Shown here: positions 1 through 6,546 of the stretch, piece by piece
Layout of the letters: each line of letters begins with the position of its first letter
How positions within the stretch are numbered: the stretch's first letter is position 1
Assembly: GCA_023301665.1 (NCBI GenBank)
Contig: JALZUL010000284.1
Span: 1 to 9,716 of the forward strand
Source: Ascidiaceihabitans sp.
GTDB lineage: Bacteria; Pseudomonadota; Alphaproteobacteria; Rhodobacterales; Rhodobacteraceae
Reading direction: 5' to 3'
DNA: 9,716 nt
The notes under the pieces: model-generated
What the model was told of the DNA's origin: nothing
What the model saw: the letters and a program-made list of their open reading frames with translations, nothing else
Databases searched by the model: none
Translations under genes and position numbers: made by a program

Positions 1-2678
1 TCCAACAGCAAACCACGTGTGACCAACTGTACCATTGCGCCAACCGTCGCCACATCCGCGCCGTAGCGGCCGGCTTTCTGCACGTCTACGTCGATCTGCC
101 AGTCAATGCCGGGCAGGGGGCGCGTGTCTTCTATCAAGAACAAGCCGGGGGTCGCATCAAACTTTTGGCGGGCAGCTGTGGTTGCCGCAAGCAGGTCTTC
201 CCAGTTGTCGCCCTTTATACGCAAGTGAACCGGTTTGCCGCTGGCAGGGCCACGGGCTAGATTCAGGATTTCGATGTTAATGCCCGGAATTTCTTTCAAC
301 TGGTCCGTCAGCTCCGCAATGACCGTGTCACCGTCAAAGGCTTCTGCCTTTACTTCCCGTGACACAACATAATCAAAGAATGGCAAAGTGAACCAATCTT
401 CGCGGCTATCGGGGCGATTTTCCCACGGGATGGTTTCCAGCTGGATTTGCCCGATTGTATCTTTGGGGGCTTGTGCACCACCAGTGTTCGAATTCAGGCC
501 GCCGTTCCCCGCAAAGGAAAAGGCTGTGTCAATACCGGGGTGCTGGCGAATGATGTCTTCGGCCTGTGAGACCAGATCATCCTTTTCATCAAGGCTTAGG
601 TTGCCGCGTGCCAGAACGTAAACGATCGCTTGCTCGGGTTCTGATTCAACAAAGAACTCGACGCCTTTGTTGTTGTTGCCAAAATAGATGTAGGTTGTGC
701 CGACAAATACAAAGACGATCCCAGCCATCACCAAGGGCATGATCGGGTTGCCGACGATCATTTGCATCAGGCGACCAAAGGTAGAGCGTTGATAGCCAGA
801 GCTGATCTTGCGTTTGCGATTGCCGATGAGCTTATGTGCCAACCAGCGGCCACCACGGCCCAAACGGGGCAAAAGGGCGAGTAGGGCGATGAAAAGGCCC
901 AGAGCGCTGGCCAGAACAGCGCCAGCTGCGACCGCAATCATCAATATTACGCCAAAAGCTTTGGCAAACGCGGGCACGACAGAGCTGACGATGTTGGAGC
1001 TGTCCATGCCTGCAAAGGCAGACCCCATCAAGCCGATCAACTTGCCGGAACCGGCAGGATCGCCGTTAGCATCAACAGGCGGGAGGAAGCCAAGAACCAT
1101 AACGCCAGCGGCAACCAGAACAAAACCAACCATCATCGCGATATGCGCAAAGAAAGGGAGGCGGGAAATCGTATCCATTCCGGTTGTGATAAAACGCTCA
1201 ATGCGCCCTGTTACACCGCCCATAACTGGCAGGTAGACCAAGGCCACGATCAAAGACGCGGATAACACAAAGATCAACGTGACAGGCAACATGCCCATGA
1301 ATTGCCCCGGAACACCGGGCCAGAACAGCATGGGCAAAAAGGCACAAAGCGTGGTCGCTGTGGATGAGATAACCGGCCAAAACATGCGTTTGGCAGCCTC
1401 AACGTAGGCCTCCATTGGGCCTGCGCCCTCAGCTTGGCGTTTGTCCGCGTATTCGACGACAACAATGGCCCCATCCACCAACATCCCAACGGCTAAGATC
1501 AAGCCAAACATGACGATGTTTGACACTGAAATGCCCATCAATGCCAAAAGCACAAAGCACAACAGGAATGATGTGGGGATCGCAAAGCCAACCAAAAGAG
1601 CGGCGCGGATACCTAGGGCGGCAAGCACCACAATCATCACCAATGCGATGGCGGTGAATACGGAGCCCTGCAATTGTTGCACCATGGAATTCACCACGCG
1701 GGATTGGTCGTTGGAGGTGCCAACATCGACGGCTGCGACCAGGCCCTCAGGCCATTGTGCGGATTTTTCGGCAACGATGTCTTTGATCGTTGCAGCGGTG
1801 TCGATCAGGTTAAATCCTTTGCGCTTTACCACTTGCAAGGCAATGGTATCAGCCCCGTTAAAACGGGCAGTGCTTTCGCGATCTTCAAAGGTCAGGTTGA
1901 TCTCAGCCAAATCGCCAAGGGTAACAACCCGGTCGCCGTTGATCTTAACTGGCAGGTCATAAACGTCTCGTGGCTCGTTAAAGGATGACGGGATTTTGAC
2001 AGCAAAACTGCCTTGATCTGTGCTCACTTCGCCGGCTGCAATCAATTGGTTGTTGTTGCGCACGACGTTGATGAGTTCACCGGCTGTAACATTGTAAGCC
2101 TCAAGGCGAAGTGGGTCGATGATGACTTCGAGCATCTCATCACGATTGCCCGTGATCGGCGCCTCGAGTACGGCATCAAGGCTTTCGAGCTCGTCTTGTA
2201 GGTCTTTGGCGACCCGCGCCATTGTGCGCTCAGGTACAGGGCCAGACAGGTTGACGATGATAATGGGGAACTCTGAGAAGTTGAACTCTGAGATCGAGAA
2301 CCGTTCAGCCCCATCCGGAAAATCAGCCTCGGCCTTTGATAGCGCATCACGGGCATCGGCCATGATCTGTGTCTTGTCCCAGCCAAATTCGAACTCAAGC
2401 ACAAGGTTGGCGTAGTTCTCTGCTGCCGTTCCGGTCATCTTTTTCAGACCATCAAGATCTGCCAGCTCGGTTTCCATGGGTTTAACCAATAGCGTTTCGC
2501 TGTCGGCCGCCGAAATCCCGGGGAAGGGGACAGAGACAATGAGCATCGGAATTTCGATATCAGGCTCACCCTCTTTAGGAAGGCTGACATATGCAAATCC
2601 TCCCACCAACAGTGAGAGGACAACAAAAGCAATAACCATCCGCGCGCGGGCGGCTGCCCAATCTACAAGACCGGTCAT
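1..2678 (-). CDS. RND-family efflux permease (AcrB-type inner-membrane pump), 3'-truncated by window edge
   Basis: This is the inner-membrane, proton-driven pump of a tripartite efflux system; 892 codons are visible and the C-terminus lies outside the window. Reading the minus strand gives TM1 near residues 14-34, then a periplasmic porter region with the family-like stretch LPKEGEPDIEIP. TM2-TM6 follow between about 335 and 487, including TM4 with GMLVDGAIVVVEY (D402, G403). TM7 is at about 646-667, and a second porter region runs to the edge. Between TM6 and TM7 lie about 160 residues with two extra hydrophobic segments (509-533 and 574-604); AcrB has only a short cytoplasmic helix there. 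The ATG overlaps the upstream adaptor stop (ATGA), with GGGAG 8 nt upstream (2687-2691), so translation is probably coupled. No frameshift was seen in the stretches translated by hand. The family is certain. The substrate cannot be read from sequence: a single TM4 Asp also occurs in metal pumps such as CusA, but drug-type pumps are equally possible. Confidence 0.95.
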   Translation of the reverse strand, partial: MTGLVDWAAARARMVIAFVVLSLLVGGFAYVSLPKEGEPDIEIPMLIVSVPFPGISAADSETLLVKPMETELADLDGLKKMTGTAAENYANLVLEFEFGWDKTQIMADARDALSKAEADFPDGAERFSISEFNFSEFPIIIVNLSGPVPERTMARVAKDLQDELESLDAVLEAPITGNRDEMLEVIIDPLRLEAYNVTAGELINVVRNNNQLIAAGEVSTDQGSFAVKIPSSFNEPRDVYDLPVKINGDRVVTLGDLAEINLTFEDRESTARFNGADTIALQVVKRKGFNLIDTAATIKDIVAEKSAQWPEGLVAAVDVGTSNDQSRVVNSMVQQLQGSVFTAIALVMIVVLAALGIRAALLVGFAIPTSFLLCFVLLALMGISVSNIVMFGLILAVGMLVDGAIVVVEYADKRQAEGAGPMEAYVEAAKRMFWPVISSTATTLCAFLPMLFWPGVPGQFMGMLPVTLIFVLSASLIVALVYLPVMGGVTGRIERFITTGMDTISRLPFFAHIAMMVGFVLVAAGVMVLGFLPPVDANGDPAGSGKLIGLMGSAFAGMDSSNIVSSVVPAFAKAFGVILMIAVAAGAVLASALGLFIALLALLPRLGRGGRWLAHKLIGNRKRKISSGYQRSTFGRLMQMIVGNPIMPLVMAGIVFVFVGTTYIYFGNNNKGVEFFVESEPEQAIVYVLARGNLSLDEKDDLVSQAEDIIRQHPGIDTAFSFAGNGGLNSNTGGAQAPKDTIGQIQLETIPWENRPDSREDWFTLPFFDYVVSREVKAEAFDGDTVIAELTDQLKEIPGINIEILNLARGPASGKPVHLRIKGDNWEDLLAATTAARQKFDATPGLFLIEDTRPLPGIDWQIDVDVQKAGRYGADVATVGAMVQLVTRGLLL

Positions 2679-3967
2679 TGGCTTAACTCCCGAAAGGTTG
2701 GGGCGACTTGAACACCCGCTGTTACATATTCTTGCCCCACAACGATCACATCAAGCTTTTCCGGCAGGCCCGTGAGCCAAACCCCATCAACCGTATCGCG
2801 TAGCAGTTTAACAGGTTGAAAGCTCACGATAGCGTCACTGTCGATCACGCGAATACCCAAGGCACCCTCGTTGTTGAGCGCGAGAGCGGATTGGGGAAGC
2901 AAATGCGCGCGTTCCCCTTCGGCCCCAATGAGGATTTCCGCAGTTTGACCATCGCGGATCGCCAGATCAGCATTGGCGACTTCGATTTCTACACGGAAGG
3001 TGCGTGTCGTAGGGTCTGCGGCGCGGCTTAGGAAGGTCACGACACCAGTCACATCGCTGCCTCCAGCGGCAAGGCGAGCACCCGCGCGGGCCCCCAATTC
3101 GATGCGATCGACCTCGGTTTCTGGGGCAAAGGCGACCAGCTTGATTGGATCAAGCTGAATGATTGTCGCGCAAAGTGAGCCTTGCTGTAACAAGCTGCCA
3201 AGTTGTGCTGTGCTGGTTTCCAACAGGCCGGCGAAAGGTGCTGTAATGTCCAGACGCGTGATTTCTTTTTCCGCGGCGGCGATAACTGCTGTTGCCGATT
3301 CAATACCTGCTTCGGCGGATTGAATACCTGATGTTGCGGCTGTCAGCCCTGATTTTGCGGCTTCAACGCCAGCTGTCGCGCTGGCAACGGCTGCATCGGA
3401 GGCTTTCACACGGGTGTCTGTCGCGAATCCCTCTTCGCTCAGTTTTGCAGCGGCGTTTTGATTTGTCAGCGCTTCATCCAAGACTGCGCTGGCCTCAATC
3501 ACACGTGCTTTGGATTCTGGAACGCGGCTTTTCGCTTCGGCCAATCTAGAAATCGCCTCGGCCAAACGGGCCTTTGCTTCGGCGAGAGAAGCCCCGCGCG
3601 TGCCAGCATCGAGTTGACACATCAATGCGCCTTCTTCGACAAAAGTACCGCTCGGTAGGGGGGCGGAAATTACGGTAGATGTCGTTTGCGAGCGCACCTC
3701 TACTTGACGCGCCGCCTCGGTTTGGCCCCGTAAAACAACGGCACTGTCGATCCGCTGCGCGGCAGAGTGCTGCACCACGACTTTGATCAAGTCCTTAACA
3801 ACAGGTGTCTCAACGCTCGGCGATTGTTTGTCTTCAGCCAGCTCAGATGCGTCTGCCGTTGTCGTGTCGCCCATCCCAAGAAAGGCGCGCGCCGTGTCAC
3901 GGTCAATAATCGCAAAGTACAAAACGATCCCTACAAGGATTGCTAGAAGGACGGGTAAAATTCGCAT
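2675..3967 (-). CDS. RND efflux periplasmic adaptor subunit (HlyD/AcrA-type membrane fusion protein)
   Basis: The 430-residue product should bridge the RND pump encoded immediately downstream to an outer-membrane channel. The N-terminus has a hydrophobic anchor (residues 3-21) with no lipobox cysteine, so it is probably held by a transmembrane helix rather than a lipid. The order is: first half of the lipoyl/barrel-sandwich domain (about 88-120), a helical hairpin (about 128-236), second lipoyl half beginning ITAPFAGLLE (241-250), beta-barrel domain (about 275-345) and membrane-proximal domain to the end. Both hairpin helices are built from clean heptads, six from 128 to 169 and seven from 187 to 235, which is long for an AcrA-like adaptor. 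One heptad contains a proline (P150). The ATG has GAGG 6 nt upstream (3974-3977), supporting this start. The gene leads the operon, and its stop overlaps the permease ATG. No outer-membrane channel gene is in the window, so the system may use a channel encoded elsewhere or further downstream. Confidence 0.95.
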   Translation of the reverse strand: MRILPVLLAILVGIVLYFAIIDRDTARAFLGMGDTTTADASELAEDKQSPSVETPVVKDLIKVVVQHSAAQRIDSAVVLRGQTEAARQVEVRSQTTSTVISAPLPSGTFVEEGALMCQLDAGTRGASLAEAKARLAEAISRLAEAKSRVPESKARVIEASAVLDEALTNQNAAAKLSEEGFATDTRVKASDAAVASATAGVEAAKSGLTAATSGIQSAEAGIESATAVIAAAEKEITRLDITAPFAGLLETSTAQLGSLLQQGSLCATIIQLDPIKLVAFAPETEVDRIELGARAGARLAAGGSDVTGVVTFLSRAADPTTRTFRVEIEVANADLAIRDGQTAEILIGAEGERAHLLPQSALALNNEGALGIRVIDSDAIVSFQPVKLLRDTVDGVWLTGLPEKLDVIVVGQEYVTAGVQVAPTFRELSQ

Positions 3968-4005
3968 GGGTCGCCTCGCTGAAGTTCGCTAAAGAGTCTC
4001 TTCAA

Positions 4006-4034
4006 AAATTCTCTGTGCATATATAGGTGGTCAA
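4006..4034 (-). promoter_or_regulatory. Weak candidate promoter for the efflux operon
   Basis: On the minus strand TTGACC (4034-4029) resembles a -35 box. It is followed 17 nt later by GAATTT (4011-4006), a poor -10. An alternative -10, TATATA (4025-4020), would need a weaker -35 (TTAGTT) that falls inside the adjacent palindrome. Either arrangement puts the palindrome at or next to the polymerase site. The call rests on motif resemblance only. Confidence 0.27.
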
Positions 4035-4040
4035 TCGTAC

Positions 4041-4061
4041 TAAACTAACCAGTTCAGTTTA
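4041..4061. promoter_or_regulatory. Candidate repressor operator (21-bp palindrome) upstream of the efflux operon
   Basis: The sequence shows TAAACT, nine intervening bases, then AGTTTA, a perfect 6-bp inverted repeat with partial further symmetry in the spacer. It ends about 74 bp upstream of the adaptor ATG and abuts the best -35 match. RND operons are commonly repressed by TetR- or MarR-type dimers binding such dyads next to the promoter; that part is family knowledge. No regulator gene lies on either side within the window, so the protein that would bind here is unknown. Confidence 0.5.
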
Positions 4062-4288
4062 TTTTCTTTTAGTTTTTTTAGCAACACGGTCTTAAGGTCG
4101 CACTTTGGTGTGCAATACCGGTGGATTTGGGCAGTTTTTTGGCACAATGCGAGCGCACAATCGTCGATACGAGGGCACCGGCGCAGTACTGGCTGTTCCT
4201 TGGGCGCACGATTGCGCGATTTGCGCTGTTTCATACGTTTTCAATGGATCGTTTTTGAGCTTGAAATGGCCACAACTCAGCTCGGGTC
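4062..4288. other. Non-coding divergent intergenic region between the efflux operon and the yfgM-like gene
   Basis: I see no convincing gene here. Short open frames on both strands lack a ribosome-binding site or recognisable protein. The left end is AT-rich with T-runs (4061-4080). An imperfect inverted repeat joins GCGCACAATCGT (4153-4164) to ACGATTGCGCG (4208-4218), with one mismatch in eleven pairs and a 43-nt loop. The right arm is followed by a second GCGC at 4222. The role is unknown; it may be leader structure or chance in GC-rich DNA. Confidence 0.5.
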
Positions 4289-4317
4289 TTGGCTTGGCTC
4301 GATAGGCGCGATATGAG
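4289..4317 (+). promoter_or_regulatory. Candidate sigma-70-type promoter for the yfgM-like/bamB/der cluster
   Basis: TTGGCT (4289-4294), a 17-nt spacer, then TATGAG (4312-4317). The -10 lies 46 nt upstream of the chosen yfgM-like ATG, leaving a short leader. The match to consensus is moderate and the call is inferred from spacing. It overlaps the upstream extension of the reading frame, which also argues against the earlier ATG at 4289. Confidence 0.35.
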
Positions 4318-4353
4318 GGGCCAAAGAGAGGCTAAAATTGGCCTCAATACCGT

Positions 4354-4358
4354 GGAGG
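4354..4358 (+). promoter_or_regulatory. Ribosome-binding site that fixes the yfgM-like start
   Basis: GGAGG ends 5 nt before the ATG at 4364. The alternative in-frame ATG at 4289 has no comparable site and would add 25 residues ahead of a typical acidic N-terminus (MSNTDSFIEEV). Confidence 0.75.
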
Positions 4359-4363
4359 CCAAT

Positions 4364-5053
4364 ATGAGCAACACAGATAGTTTTATCGAAGAAGTCACCG
4401 AAGAAGTGCGCCGCGACAAGCTGTTCGCGGCCTTGCGCAAATATGGGTGGATCGGTGCGGTTGCGGTTTTAGCCATTGTGGGCGGCGCGGCGTATTCGGA
4501 ATACAACAAATCACAAGTGCGCGCGCAAGCAGAAGCTGCTGGTGATGCAATGCTGGCGGCGTTGCGCCTTGAAGAGAGCAGTGATCGTGCCGCCGCCCTT
4601 GCAGAGGTCGACCTGGAAAACCCTAGTGCAAATGCGATTCTGGCGCTGATGACCGCTGCAGAGCAATCGGATGCTGGTGAAACGGTTGCCGCAAACGAGA
4701 CATTGCAAAGTGTCGCGAATGCGCAAGGCTTGCCTTTGATTTACCGTCAGATAGCTGCTTTTAAAGCGTTGGGCTTATCTGCAGGGGATTTGTCGGCAGA
4801 AGAACGCCGCGCCGGTTATGAGCAATTGTCTCAGCCGGGCAACCAGCTGCGGTTGTTGGCTCAAGAGCAATTGGGTTTGATAGACATCGAAACAGGCGAC
4901 ATTGACGCCGCTCTCCTGCGTTTTCAGGGGATCATCGATGATTCCGAAACAACGTCAGACTTGCAACAACGCGCCCTTCAGGTGATGGTGGCTTTGGGCA
5001 CAGAACCAGATCTGTCCCAATTGACGCGAAGCGTCATCAGCAGTGATCAATAA
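4364..5053 (+). CDS. YfgM-like single-pass membrane protein with TPR_21-type periplasmic domain
   Basis: The product is 229 residues. A charged cytoplasmic N-terminus (SFIEEVTEEVRRDKL) leads into one transmembrane helix at about 29-44 and then a helical, alanine-rich periplasmic domain that looks like degenerate tetratricopeptide repeats. This layout, and its place directly before bamB and der, matches the YfgM/TPR_21 family. In E. coli YfgM associates with the SecYEG translocon and periplasmic chaperones, so a role in handling exported proteins is the likely reading here; this is inference. Residues with TPR-like spacing include the stretch LAQEQLGLIDIETGDIDAAL (about 163-184), the most typical repeat. 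The start at 4364 is chosen for its GGAGG and because the earlier ATG overlaps a promoter match. bamB begins 64 nt downstream on the same strand with no terminator between, so the two are probably co-transcribed. Sequence similarity to E. coli YfgM looks low, so the gene symbol is left empty. Confidence 0.8.
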   Translation: MSNTDSFIEEVTEEVRRDKLFAALRKYGWIGAVAVLAIVGGAAYSEYNKSQVRAQAEAAGDAMLAALRLEESSDRAAALAEVDLENPSANAILALMTAAEQSDAGETVAANETLQSVANAQGLPLIYRQIAAFKALGLSAGDLSAEERRAGYEQLSQPGNQLRLLAQEQLGLIDIETGDIDAALLRFQGIIDDSETTSDLQQRALQVMVALGTEPDLSQLTRSVISSDQ

Positions 5054-5117
5054 CTTACAGTTCTAGACGCGCCAAAACCAAAAAGACGATCAAGACCGCA
5101 ACAAAGCGAGCAGAGAT

Positions 5118-6497
5118 ATGACAGTTCATTTCGAAAACACCGTAACGCCCAATCGGTCTCAGTCCCGTCGATCTTGGCCTCTTGTTGGGGCCTGCACTGC
5201 AGCTGCGATATTGCTAAGCGCTTGCCAAGAGCCCGAAGTGATCTTGCCTGGTAAACGCGAAGATGTGCGTTCTGTTTTGCAATCGACAACGGCCGGTGAT
5301 CAGGAAGCTGCCTTTGCAGGTAATGAAAATCGGGCAATCTCTTTGGCCAGCACAGTCAATAATGCGTCTTGGGCTCAGGGGACGGGAACACAAAAGAACC
5401 GTGTGGCACACGCCGCACTCGGGTCTTCGTTGCAATTGGCATGGTCTGCGAACATTGGCGCGGGCGACAGTCGCAAGCACCGGATCACCGCTGATCCCGT
5501 TGTCGCTGGTGGTGTTGTCTACACGCTTGACGCGACAAGCACGGTCACAGCCACCAGTACGTCTGGTGCAACGGTTTGGAGCCGCGATATTCGCCCCGAG
5601 CGCGACAAGGATGGTGACGCAACGGGCGGCGGCGTGGCCGTTCATGACGGAACCCTATACGCAACCACGGGCTTTGGTGAGCTGGTGGCGATGGACGCCG
5701 CAAATGGTCAAGTGCGTTGGACACAAAAGTTAGAAGCGCCGGGGGCTGGACAACCAACGATCGATGGGAATTTGGTTTACGTTTTGTCAGGTGATGACAC
5801 CGGTTGGGCAATCGAAGCCGATACAGGTCGCGTTATCTGGCAGACGGGTGGATCACCTTCGGTGTCTAATGTCCTAGGTGCACCGTCACCTGTTGTGACA
5901 GACAGCCTTGCGATTTTTGCTTTTGGCTCTGGCGAGATGCAGGCGGTCTTTCGCCGCGGTGGTTTGCGCCGTTGGGATGCCACTGTGCTTGGAGAACGGG
6001 CCGGTCGTGCCTTGTCAAATGTTGACGACGTGACGGGGTCACCGGTTGTGAGCAATGGCGTCGTGTATGCGGGGAACCAAGCCGGTCGGACCGTTGCGAT
6101 CTCTGCGGGGAGCGGCGCACGTATTTGGACCGCCAATGAAGGCGCTGTTGGGCCGGTATGGCCAGCAGGCGACAGTGTATTTGCAATCACTGACCAGAAT
6201 GAACTTATTCGTCTTGATGTGAATGACGGCAGCAAAGTGTGGGGCTATAAATTGCCCAACTTTGTCAAAAATCGTCCGCGCAAAGCCGCAGAAATCTACA
6301 GCCATCACGGCCCTATCTTGGCAGGCGGGCGCATTATTGTGGCTTCAAATGACGGCAAGTTGCGCAGCTTTGATCCGCGTGACGGCAGCCTTGTCAGCAG
6401 CGTTGATGTGCCCGGTGGTGCGACCACTGCACCGGTCGTTGCAGGCGGAACTTTGTACGTTGTTGGGCGCAAGGGGCAATTGCACGCTTTCCGTTAG
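5118..6497 (+). CDS. bamB: Outer-membrane protein assembly lipoprotein BamB
   Basis: BamB is a lipoprotein of the BAM complex that helps BamA fold and insert beta-barrel proteins. The 459-residue product has a lipoprotein signal peptide with arginines (R17, R18), a hydrophobic core and the lipobox LLSAC with Cys at 36. Gln at +2 fits sorting to the outer membrane. After a low-complexity linker come eight PQQ-like beta-propeller repeats, from about 108 to 459. Their typical elements are PVVAGGVVYTLD, VAVHDGTLYATTG and SPVVSNGVVYAGN, with the inter-blade tryptophans W154, W201, W241, W286, W337 and W375. The last repeat ends close to the C-terminus (LYVVGRKGQLHAF). E. coli BamB is about 390 residues; the extra length here is mainly in the linker and in loops such as 155-170 and 379-395. 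Only a weak GAG (5108-5110) precedes the ATG, but no better start leaves the lipobox well placed. It lies between the yfgM-like gene and der, the order also seen in gammaproteobacteria. Confidence 0.93.
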   Translation: MTVHFENTVTPNRSQSRRSWPLVGACTAAAILLSACQEPEVILPGKREDVRSVLQSTTAGDQEAAFAGNENRAISLASTVNNASWAQGTGTQKNRVAHAALGSSLQLAWSANIGAGDSRKHRITADPVVAGGVVYTLDATSTVTATSTSGATVWSRDIRPERDKDGDATGGGVAVHDGTLYATTGFGELVAMDAANGQVRWTQKLEAPGAGQPTIDGNLVYVLSGDDTGWAIEADTGRVIWQTGGSPSVSNVLGAPSPVVTDSLAIFAFGSGEMQAVFRRGGLRRWDATVLGERAGRALSNVDDVTGSPVVSNGVVYAGNQAGRTVAISAGSGARIWTANEGAVGPVWPAGDSVFAITDQNELIRLDVNDGSKVWGYKLPNFVKNRPRKAAEIYSHHGPILAGGRIIVASNDGKLRSFDPRDGSLVSSVDVPGGATTAPVVAGGTLYVVGRKGQLHAFR

Positions 6498-6546
6498 CAT
6501 TAATATAGGCTAGAGGACGCAGCTAAACCTTATCCGGAGCGGGCAC

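Noticed and set aside
808..1236. Plus-strand open frame of 142 codons
   Set aside because: Antisense shadow of the permease insert region; low-complexity product that reflects codon bias on the opposite strand.
1441..1962. Plus-strand open frame of 173 codons inside the RND permease
   Set aside because: It is antisense to a continuous, motif-bearing RND frame, has no ribosome-binding site and its translation (Thr/Ala/Ile-rich) resembles no protein.
4040..4234. Minus-strand open frame of 64 codons upstream of the adaptor gene
   Set aside because: It runs through the palindrome, has no Shine-Dalgarno and its product is Lys/Arg-rich with no recognisable feature; treated as chance.
4289..4363. 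25-codon N-terminal extension of the yfgM-like gene from the ATG at 4289
   Set aside because: No ribosome-binding site, overlap with the best promoter match, and the ATG at 4364 has GGAGG at ideal spacing.
5777..6235. Minus-strand open frame of 152 codons inside bamB
   Set aside because: Antisense to the beta-propeller repeats, Pro/Ser/Arg-rich as expected for reversed coding DNA.
6480..6504. Possible internal promoter for der (TTGCAC and an AT-rich TAATATA stretch)
   Set aside because: The spacing that fits the -35 gives a poor -10, and the hexamers lie across the bamB stop; too weak to call.
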